Below, in pieces: positions 20,852 to 26,561 of a stretch of 26,561 nucleotides of DNA. The notes beneath the pieces were generated by a model that did not search any database, had not been told where the DNA came from, and was given only the letters and a program-made list of their open reading frames with translations. Source of the DNA: Verrucomicrobiales bacterium (GTDB lineage: Bacteria; Verrucomicrobiota; Verrucomicrobiia; Limisphaerales; UBA1100). The translations under genes were made by a program, and so were the position numbers. The stretch spans positions 1 to 26,561 of the forward strand of contig DPAW01000017.1 of NCBI GenBank assembly GCA_003517285.1. The letters are read 5' to 3'. The first letter of the stretch is position 1, and each line of letters begins with the position of its first letter.

Positions 20852-22801
20852 TTATTTAAATCTGGACATAAGAAAGCTCATGTCGTTGTTAATTTTTGAT
20901 TGGGCCTGCTCCATGTTGACAAAGCTGCGGATGAGTGTGTCGCGGTTCATTTGTACCCGACGCTCGTGATCGGCAATCTGCTGATCGATGGAGCTAATTT
21001 GGTTGGTGAGATTATTTTGTGTTGTTTCAAGTGAGCCATCATCGTCCAGCAGCGTGTCTAGATAGGTGTACATGGAATTGGCTAAGCCATCAGTGGTGGT
21101 GGTGAACAGGGATTTAACCTGCCCCAGGTTTTCGCTAAGCGCTGTTTCCAACGTGCTGGAATCAGAAAGGGACAGTTCGTTGGAGTAACCACTGGAGGTG
21201 TAGCCGATGGATTCCAGCCGAGTGATGGTGCCGCTTAGACCATCCACGCTCTCGATGGCTTTCGTGCGGATATCGCCGGAAATGGTCATGGAGACCAATG
21301 ATTCCCCGGCCAACACGCCGAGAGTTACCTTGCCATCAGCATCCGTGCTGCTGGCTGTTTGGGTTTTGATCAGCGACTGCACCTTGTTGATTTGGGAGAT
21401 GAATCCGGCGATTTTATTTTTAATGGTCTCGGTGTCCGATTGGACGGAAACGGTGGCTATCTTGGGCGAACTGCTCATCATATACACGTCGCCGGTTTGT
21501 GCACTGGTCAGATCCACGGCATTGGTGCCGGATTCTGCGTTTGCCTTAGTGGTGTGCAGCGAGTAGCTAGAGCTGGAAAGCACGCGCACGTAATAAGTGG
21601 TATTGGACGACAACCCGCCGGGGATCGTGCCGGGGCTATACACCGTGACTGCCTCACCGGTGCTGTATCCGTGCGAACTCTCGGTGGTGACGGTTTCGCC
21701 GGAGGTATCCACGCTGCTGATTTTCGAGGCACCGTTGCCTTTGGTGGCGGTTACCGCGAGGCCTTGGATTCCGGAACTGTTGCTGTCGATTGTGTTGCTT
21801 TTGCTCTCCAACGGGCCGGCGTCGTTGACCTTATAGAGGAGGTTTTTGCCGCGGGATAATGCCCCGCTATTGGCATTGAGTAATTGCGTCTTAGCCAAAA
21901 AATCTCCGGTTACATCCTCCAAGGTGATGCCCACATCGCCGGTGGTTTTATTGGTCAGCAAAAAGCGGTCATTCACCGGGTCATAATTGGCATACACGCT
22001 TGCCTCGGAGCTGTTTATTTTGTCCAAAATATCCGTGATCGTGGCGGAGCTATCCCAGGAAATGGTGGTGCCATTGATTTTGAATGAACCGCTGGCCGCC
22101 CCAGCTCCATCGGTGAAATTGGCATTGGCCGGCGTGACACTGATATCGATGCCGCCAAGCTTACCGCTGCTGGAGATGCTGGTGGTGCCATTGGCGTTCA
22201 GGCGCAGGGCTTGCAGAAAATTACTAGTGTCCGTGGCCGATCCCAGCACGATTTCGGAGGAATCCGTCAAGGTCACTTTGTCGCCGCTCACAGAGTAATC
22301 GAAGCTGCCGCCCACGGCTGTTTTGATGGCTGCCAGCGTGGTGGTCAGGGAATCATCCGTACTCACCGTCACCTGTTTGCCCTGCACAGTGACAGTGCCG
22401 CCGGTGACAGCAATCGAGAAACCGCCTGAACTCATAGCCGAGCTGGTGTTCACCGCGGCACCCACATCGCTGGCACCCAGTTGCTTGGCCGAGGTAGCCA
22501 GCTGGAAGATTTCAAAATTGTATTCGCCTGATGACGTGCCCGAATCCGCCGTGGCCGTGGCATGCGTTTCACTACTGGTCACTTTGCGAGTATCGAAAAA
22601 GGCCGTGTCCTTTAGTTGTTCCGATACGGTTTTGAGGGAAGTCAGCTCGGTCTTCAACCTGGTGAAGGCGGCATTCTTGGCGCGCACACCCGCCTGCTCG
22701 GTGCGCATCCGGCGTTGCGGCGCCCGTTCCACATTGGTGAGCTGATCCACCATGCTCTTCCAGTCAAAGCCGGAAGCTAGTCCTGATACGTTTAAATCCA
22801 T
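20852..22801 (-). CDS. fliD: Flagellar filament cap protein FliD, with an extra inserted domain
   Basis: The cap complex folds flagellin at the filament tip. The N-terminal region MDLNVSGLASGFDWKSMVDQ, VERAPQRRMRTEQAGVRAKN and AFTRLKTELTSLKTVSEQLK is typical, as are SGEYNFEIFQLATSAKQ (about 91-107), LLYKVNDAGP with SNTIDSNSSGIQGLAVT (about 321-352), and the C-terminal coiled coil with ISSIDQQIADHERRVQMNRD and INNDMSFLMSRFK. At 649 residues it is longer than the enterobacterial protein (about 470). Part of the excess is an insertion at about residues 360-445, with SSHGYSTGEAVTVYS, GGLSSNTTYYVRVLSSSSYS and AESGTNAVDLTSAQTGD. A sigma-54 promoter precedes the gene. The ATG lacks a strong Shine-Dalgarno. 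Confidence 0.95.
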   Translation of the reverse strand: MDLNVSGLASGFDWKSMVDQLTNVERAPQRRMRTEQAGVRAKNAAFTRLKTELTSLKTVSEQLKDTAFFDTRKVTSSETHATATADSGTSSGEYNFEIFQLATSAKQLGASDVGAAVNTSSAMSSGGFSIAVTGGTVTVQGKQVTVSTDDSLTTTLAAIKTAVGGSFDYSVSGDKVTLTDSSEIVLGSATDTSNFLQALRLNANGTTSISSSGKLGGIDISVTPANANFTDGAGAASGSFKINGTTISWDSSATITDILDKINSSEASVYANYDPVNDRFLLTNKTTGDVGITLEDVTGDFLAKTQLLNANSGALSRGKNLLYKVNDAGPLESKSNTIDSNSSGIQGLAVTATKGNGASKISSVDTSGETVTTESSHGYSTGEAVTVYSPGTIPGGLSSNTTYYVRVLSSSSYSLHTTKANAESGTNAVDLTSAQTGDVYMMSSSPKIATVSVQSDTETIKNKIAGFISQINKVQSLIKTQTASSTDADGKVTLGVLAGESLVSMTISGDIRTKAIESVDGLSGTITRLESIGYTSSGYSNELSLSDSSTLETALSENLGQVKSLFTTTTDGLANSMYTYLDTLLDDDGSLETTQNNLTNQISSIDQQIADHERRVQMNRDTLIRSFVNMEQAQSKINNDMSFLMSRFK

Positions 22802-22841
22802 ACGCGGTTCACGGGGTAACTACACAACCCCACGGTAACAC

Positions 22842-22857
22842 AGCAAATGGAATGCCA
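22842..22857 (-). promoter_or_regulatory. Sigma-54 promoter of fliD
   Basis: Read on the minus strand, the site is TGGCATTCCATTTGCT, against the consensus TGGCACG-N4-TTGCW, with GG and GC exactly 10 bases apart. The predicted start is near 22831, giving a leader of about 30 nt that begins with GGGGT (22831-22827) and can pair with ACCCC (22817-22813), a hairpin at the very 5' end. It lies in the 65-base gap before fliD. An NtrC-type activator encoded at 5828-7246 is the obvious partner. Confidence 0.8.
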
Positions 22858-22866
22858 GAATGCGGA

Positions 22867-23271
22867 CTAATAAATACAGTCTAGATGAATGGACTGCCCG
22901 CAAGCGCAGCGGACCTGTACGCTCTTGACGGTATCACCTTCGCGTACGAACTCGATGGTGGGTGGGGTTTGGAGGGTCTGTTGATCGTCGCCGGTGTTCA
23001 GCTTGATTTCCGGCAACGCCACTCGGGTGGGGGCGTTGTTGATGGCGGCTTCAATGGCGATGACCGCAGAATCCAGTGCGGTCTCTGCAAGCTGGCCCTG
23101 AAGAATTTTCCGGATTTCCCCGGGCAAATCCACCGCTTCAGCCGGCATTACAGGGGCTGGCGCGGCCTGGGGACTGGACGGAGCCAGCGTGTCTTCGCCA
23201 TGCCCCACAAATTGCGGGGAGGGCCGGGCATCCAGCCCGTTGCCAAAAGGGGTAAATCCTGAGTCCGTCAT
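22867..23271 (-). CDS. Small protein with C-terminal CxCG...DC motif, unknown function
   Basis: A 134-residue cytoplasmic-looking protein. The N-terminal 50 residues are Pro/Ser/Ala-rich and probably disordered. A helical middle (EIRKILQGQLAETALDSAVI) is followed by a beta-like C-terminus with TIEFVREGDTVKSVQVRCAC and the final GQSIHLDCIY. Three cysteines (122, 124, 132) in CACG-x6-DC spacing suggest a small metal or structural Cys cluster. No family was recognised. It starts 4 bases after the motB stop codon and precedes the fliD promoter, so it is probably the last gene of the fliA-motA-motB unit. PilZ or FlbD-like roles have no support in the sequence. Confidence 0.6.
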   Translation of the reverse strand: MTDSGFTPFGNGLDARPSPQFVGHGEDTLAPSSPQAAPAPVMPAEAVDLPGEIRKILQGQLAETALDSAVIAIEAAINNAPTRVALPEIKLNTGDDQQTLQTPPTIEFVREGDTVKSVQVRCACGQSIHLDCIY

Positions 23272-23275
23272 CGTA

Positions 23276-24010
23276 TTAACTACCGGGTTGCCGCGGGCGT
23301 ACCATGATGCTCACGCGGTTGTGATAGGGATGATCAAGCTTCCCGAGCTTATCCTGTAACGGACGGCGATTGCCATAGCCGGTCACTTTGTGGAATTGGT
23401 CGGGTTTCACGCCTTCCTCGGACATATACTTCCGTACGGTAATGGCGCGGTCGGTGGAAACATCCCATTCATCCTGATCTTCGCGTCCTTGGAATGATTT
23501 GCTGGTGTGGCCTTCCACCTCCACCAGAGTGGATTTGCGGCTGTCATGCTTGGCCAGAGTCCAGGCCACAATACGGAAAAGCACACGGCCGTACTCAGTC
23601 ATTTCGGCTGTTTTTTCCTTAAACAAACGCTTGCTTGGGTCGTTGAAAAATTCAATCAACAACCCTTCATCGGTCATCTGCACGCGAAGCGTTTTCATGT
23701 CGATGTACTCCGGGTTTTGCACAAACGCCCGCACCAAATCATCGTTTAGTCGACGTACTTGTTCAAGGGGAATGGCGGAGGCTTTCTCAAAGTGCGCGCG
23801 CTTGGCTCGGATAAGGTCGGCGTTTTCAATAGGGATAATGCCGACTGATTGTTTTGTTACCGACGCAAAACGAGTGCGGAAATACTGTTGCACATTACCT
23901 TTGATTTGCTCGTCTTGGCTTATTATCCACAGCACCAAGAAAAGCGCCATCATCGCGGTCACAAAGTCAGCGTAAGCTACTTTCCATGCTCCTCCTCCTC
24001 CTCCGGCCAT
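23276..24010 (-). CDS. motB: Flagellar stator protein MotB
   Basis: The peptidoglycan-anchored stator subunit. The N-terminal WKVAYADFVTAMMALFLVLW is the single membrane helix, with the ion-binding aspartate D15; it matches the E. coli MotB helix closely, favouring proton use. A linker with a plug-like region follows, then an OmpA-type peptidoglycan-binding domain (about 130-240): TLVEVEGHTS, DVSTDRAITVRKYMSEEGV, VTGYGNRRPL and HNRVSIMVRP. Length 244 is slightly below the usual 260-310. The very short N-terminal cytoplasmic tail (MAGGGGGA) is Gly-rich. A 50-base gap separates it from motA. Confidence 0.96.
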   Translation of the reverse strand: MAGGGGGAWKVAYADFVTAMMALFLVLWIISQDEQIKGNVQQYFRTRFASVTKQSVGIIPIENADLIRAKRAHFEKASAIPLEQVRRLNDDLVRAFVQNPEYIDMKTLRVQMTDEGLLIEFFNDPSKRLFKEKTAEMTEYGRVLFRIVAWTLAKHDSRKSTLVEVEGHTSKSFQGREDQDEWDVSTDRAITVRKYMSEEGVKPDQFHKVTGYGNRRPLQDKLGKLDHPYHNRVSIMVRPRQPGS

Positions 24011-24060
24011 AGTGCTTGATTATTTCTTTTTGGTTTTTAAGGGTAAATTATTTGAATGGC

Positions 24061-24945
24061 TCATCCCCCGCCAGACTTCAAAAGAGTTTCTAAGTCTCCA
24101 GAACTCATGCGCACATCCTCACCCAGTTCCCGGCGACCTACTTCGCAGGCGACGAGTGGGGGAAGCCCATTGGCAAAACTGATGACCGAAGATTTAATGA
24201 CTTTCATGTAGGTAAGCTCTGCATGACCGTTAAATTCGCAGTTGGTGGCTAACGGGCCGACCATGCAGTACGAGCCGAAAATCCCAAAGAATGTGCCGGC
24301 AAGCGCCGTCGCAATACCTTGACCGACTACCGCAGTATCTCCACCGATTTTGAACATCATCACCACGATGATACCCAACACAGCGGCCACAATTCCAAAG
24401 GCGGGGAGCGAATCGGCTACCTTGGTCATAACCAGCACCGGTTCATGGTGTTCTTCTTCCATTTTATGGAGGCTTTTTGCCATGAGTGGTTCCAGTTGGT
24501 CCGGTTTGATTCGACCGTCTACGATTGGTTTTAGGCCGTCAGCCAAATACTCAAGTGCATGATGGTTGCCGTGGAATTTTGGGTAGTTGCTGAATAAAGC
24601 ACTGGCTTCGGGGTTCATTACGTGTTCTTCCAGGGCAATCATGCCACCCTTGCGGCCAAGTTGGAAAAGTTCGTACATACATTTGAATAATTCTTCATAA
24701 TCTGCCTGATCATAAGGTGAACCTTTGAGCGTGCCGAGAGCCTGCTTGAATACTCCCTTAAGTACTGGTAGCGGTGCCATAACAACGCAACTTCCGATAA
24801 CCATCCCTCCTAATGAGATAAACTCATTCAGGTGAAAGAGGCCGCCGATTGCGCCAAAGTTCATTGGGCCGTAACCGCCTGCAGCCATGGCGAAGCCGAC
24901 TGCAACGCCCCCAAAAATGATCACAAATCCGATTATAATAAACAT
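24061..24945 (-). CDS. motA: Flagellar stator protein MotA
   Basis: The membrane stator partner of MotB. It has four membrane helices: MFIIIGFVIIFGGVAVGFAM, a second around residues 32-50, and a pair around 170-225 including SLPAFGIVAAVLGIIVVM and FGIFGSYCMVGPLA, with the conserved prolines. The large cytoplasmic loop includes RKGGMIALEEHVMNPEAS, the rotor-contact region. I start it at 24945 (294 residues), where AAGGA precedes the ATG; the frame continues upstream to 25041 but only across the end of fliA. It lies 16 bases after the fliA stop codon. The N-terminal sequence resembles the proton-type E. coli MotA more than PomA. Confidence 0.95.
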   Translation of the reverse strand: MFIIIGFVIIFGGVAVGFAMAAGGYGPMNFGAIGGLFHLNEFISLGGMVIGSCVVMAPLPVLKGVFKQALGTLKGSPYDQADYEELFKCMYELFQLGRKGGMIALEEHVMNPEASALFSNYPKFHGNHHALEYLADGLKPIVDGRIKPDQLEPLMAKSLHKMEEEHHEPVLVMTKVADSLPAFGIVAAVLGIIVVMMFKIGGDTAVVGQGIATALAGTFFGIFGSYCMVGPLATNCEFNGHAELTYMKVIKSSVISFANGLPPLVACEVGRRELGEDVRMSSGDLETLLKSGGG

Positions 24946-24961
24946 TATTTTTCCTTCTTTT

Positions 24962-25774
24962 TTAAATTCGTTCTTGTCGGTGGAGGTGACTGCGCAATGA
25001 CAATACCGCCTCGGTATTGATCTGGCACACACGTGATTCACTGATGCCCATCAGCTCCGCCACGTCCTTCATTCGCAGGCCCTCGTAATGAAAGAGCAGT
25101 AGCACTTGCTGTTGTTTGCGGTTAAGTTGCTGAATGCGTTCGCGAATCAGCACGTGCAACTCGCGGCGCCCCGTGCTTTCGCCCGGGTCCTCTTGGGTAA
25201 GGTCCGCCGCGTAATGATCGTTGGAATGAGAAAATTCATCATCACCATCCAGCATTTGGTGCAAAGGCACAAACACCACTGGCCGCAATTCATCCAGCTG
25301 GGCACGGTATCGTTCAACGGTGATCCCGAGCCGATCGGCTATTTCCTCCTCCTCCGGCTGGCGATTCAATTCCATGCGAAGGGTTTCCATAGTATTTTCC
25401 AGCTCTTTGCGGCGCGAATACACCGTGCGTGAGAGCGGCTGGGATTTGCGGATCTCATCCAGAATTGCACCCCGAATGCGCATGCGCGCATAGCTCTCGA
25501 AGGACATGCCCGCCGTCGGATCAAAGCCGTGGGCGGCCTGGATCAATGCGAGGCTTGCGATGTTTTTCAAATCATCCACGTCCACCGTGACCCGTACCAG
25601 CGGCACAAAACGATGGACCATTTGGCTGATCACCGAGGCGTAGGTTTCCAGAAGCTCCTCCTCAGTGGCCTCCGTGAGCTGGGCCTTTTGATAGGCACGC
25701 GCCGCCTTGGTCTGCGTGGGCCGATGAGGGCGTGGCGCAGTTTCTTGTTCTTGCTGGGCAGTCGCTTGGGCCAT
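24962..25774 (-). CDS. fliA: Flagellar sigma factor FliA (sigma-28)
   Basis: This sigma factor directs RNA polymerase to late flagellar promoters. Regions visible: sigma-2 (about 45-115) with DVDDLKNIASLALIQAAHGFDP, spelled here in part as DVDDLKNIASLALIQAAHG, and SFESYARMRIRGAILDEIRK; sigma-3 (about 120-165) with LNRQPEEEEIADRLGITVE; sigma-4 (about 210-265) with LNRKQQQVLLLFHYEGLRMK and DVAELMGISESRVCQI. Length 270 is slightly above the usual 240-255 because of a Gln/Pro-rich N-terminal extension of about 30 residues. Its predicted targets, the two flagellin promoters, are in this window. A 13-base perfect dyad GGATTAATAATCC lies directly before its ATG. Confidence 0.95.
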   Translation of the reverse strand: MAQATAQQEQETAPRPHRPTQTKAARAYQKAQLTEATEEELLETYASVISQMVHRFVPLVRVTVDVDDLKNIASLALIQAAHGFDPTAGMSFESYARMRIRGAILDEIRKSQPLSRTVYSRRKELENTMETLRMELNRQPEEEEIADRLGITVERYRAQLDELRPVVFVPLHQMLDGDDEFSHSNDHYAADLTQEDPGESTGRRELHVLIRERIQQLNRKQQQVLLLFHYEGLRMKDVAELMGISESRVCQINTEAVLSLRSHLHRQERI

Positions 25775-25788
25775 GGATTAATAATCCT

Positions 25789-26061
25789 TTAGTATTGTTC
25801 CTCCGGATTGAATTCTTCGGACTCCCGGCTTGCTTCGGCATTCTGCGAGGCAATGGACTCTAACTCGGCGTGTTCCACTTGGGCTGCGGTTAGGCTGGTG
25901 AGCCACAGGCGCATCCACCATTGGCCAATGAGCCCAAAGGCAAGGGCGCCAAACAGCGCGCTGGTAAGTGTCCGTTCCCACGCTTTGCCCATGCTGAGGC
26001 CAAGAGCCAGCACCAGAATGAAACCAAGCATCCCGGCCATGAGTGTGCCCCAGCGGATCAT
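25789..26061 (-). CDS. Small two-helix membrane protein, unknown function
   Basis: A 90-residue protein with two predicted membrane helices (about 6-24 and 32-52) and an acidic soluble tail ending EEFNPEEQY. It has the best ribosome binding site in the cluster (AAAGGAGG, 6 bases before the ATG), and its ATGA overlaps the stop of the upstream gene. No family was recognised. Its position next to fliA in a flagellar operon suggests a small membrane accessory factor, but nothing in the sequence tells what it does. Confidence 0.65.
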   Translation of the reverse strand: MIRWGTLMAGMLGFILVLALGLSMGKAWERTLTSALFGALAFGLIGQWWMRLWLTSLTAAQVEHAELESIASQNAEASRESEEFNPEEQY

Positions 26062-26561
26062 TGCGAACCTCCTTTCGCGGCCACCGGTTGCCCGGCGGAC
26101 ACCTGAACCAATACCATGGATGCCTGGGCTTTGGCGAGCCAGTAGGCTTCGCGATCCATGGGCACGGGCCCGGTGGAAGCCAGCTTGGGCAGCTCGATGG
26201 GCTCGGTTTGATAAGTGACCTTGGCCGAGCGTTTGAGAAACGACAGCAAGTGGTCACTCTTTAACATGTACCGGTGGTAGGAGTTAAAGTTTTGAAACAC
26301 ATCCGGCGATCGCCGGTGAGAGCCGGGAAAAAAGAGACCAATGGCCTGGCCTTGGCGGTTCAATAGAGCCGCGCCTCGGAAACCGGCTGTGCGTTTGAGC
26401 ACGGAGAATTTCGCATCCTGGATGATGGATTCCAGTTGTGTGCGGGCTTGGTTACCGGGAATAGGTTTTGTGAGAAGCTCTTCTGCCGCCTCGTACAACC
26501 GACTCAATGTCTTGCCGCGTTGCCACATACCGGGCACCGCCGAGAGCCGCACCAAGGCTTG
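26058..26561 (-). CDS. C-terminal part of an unidentified protein (5' partial)
   Basis: The frame is open to the right edge of the window, so only the last 167 residues are visible; a TTG at 26555 is not taken as the start. The segment GFRGAALLNRQGQAIGLFFPG, here seen as RGAALLNRQGQAIGLFF, followed by a helix with YHRYMLKSDHLLSFLKR, vaguely resembles the C-terminal lobe of trypsin-like/Deg proteases (GNSGGPLLNxxGxVIG ... VPSxxLxxFL), with the catalytic GNSGG replaced by GFRGA. That would make it a non-catalytic relative at best, and I hold this loosely. It overlaps the two-helix protein by 4 bases and therefore belongs to the same transcript as fliA. Confidence 0.5.
   Translation of the reverse strand, partial: QALVRLSAVPGMWQRGKTLSRLYEAAEELLTKPIPGNQARTQLESIIQDAKFSVLKRTAGFRGAALLNRQGQAIGLFFPGSHRRSPDVFQNFNSYHRYMLKSDHLLSFLKRSAKVTYQTEPIELPKLASTGPVPMDREAYWLAKAQASMVLVQVSAGQPVAAKGGSQ

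Noticed and set aside
24946..25041. Upstream extension of motA into fliA
   Set aside because: The ATG at 24945 has a good Shine-Dalgarno and begins exactly at the conserved MotA N-terminus.
1..26561. CRISPR arrays, insertion sequences, prophage genes, tRNA or rRNA
   Set aside because: No spaced direct repeats, transposase motifs, terminal inverted repeats or RNA gene signatures were seen; the only large duplication is the flagellin pair with its leaders.

Overview
The window is almost entirely a flagellar gene locus from a Gram-negative (two-membrane) bacterium. It encodes both the peptidoglycan P-ring (FlgI with its chaperone FlgA) and the outer-membrane L-ring (FlgH), plus several signal-peptide proteins and one lipoprotein. 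Regulatory logic is of the sigma-54/sigma-28 type. The mixture of families (a soluble family often mislabelled as a TonB receptor, a TPR-glycosyltransferase, a very large periplasmic repeat protein inside the flagellar operon) suggests an environmental, poorly sampled lineage. I would guess the PVC group (Verrucomicrobiota-like), but this is inference and no taxonomic marker is present. No mobile elements, tRNA, rRNA or CRISPR arrays were seen, and no gene-free stretch exceeds about 220 bases.

Layout. Bases 1-4360 run on the plus strand: the 3' part of a conserved soluble protein family, a response regulator with a divergent HD-GYP-like output domain and its terminator, then two tandem flagellin genes. 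Each flagellin has its own sigma-28-type promoter, a folded 5' leader and a terminator. Bases 4409-26561 are all on the minus strand, read right to left: a partial gene, a two-helix membrane protein, fliA (sigma-28), motA, motB, a small protein with a Cys motif, fliD, a CsgG-like lipoprotein, a FlgM-like anti-sigma factor, fliS, a FliT-like chaperone, flgF, flgG, flgA, flgH, flgI, flgK, flgL, a single-domain flgJ, flgN, a Pro-rich secreted protein, a 949-residue secreted helical-repeat protein, a second FlgN-like protein, an NtrC-type sigma-54 activator, and a TPR-glycosyltransferase that converges on the flagellins. Gaps are mostly 0-60 bases, and many start and stop codons overlap.

How it fits together. 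The locus supplies the stator (MotA/B), distal rod (FlgF/G), P- and L-rings, hook-filament junction (FlgK/L), cap (FliD), filament (two flagellins), export chaperones (FlgN, FliS, FliT-like and a fourth candidate) and three levels of control: an NtrC-type activator with a sigma-54 promoter before fliD, FliA with a candidate FlgM and matching promoters at both flagellins, and probable post-transcriptional control in the flagellin leaders. The glycosyltransferase is a candidate flagellin modifier. Export apparatus, hook (FlgE), FlgB/C and the C-ring must lie elsewhere.

Most interesting: the two flagellin mRNA leaders keep a shared fold with compensatory base changes. Each ends in two GGA-in-loop hairpins, the second presenting the ribosome binding site, an arrangement strongly reminiscent of CsrA control of Bacillus hag. 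The 949-residue protein, the Pro-rich secreted protein and the CsgG-like lipoprotein are the best candidates for undescribed envelope parts of this motor.
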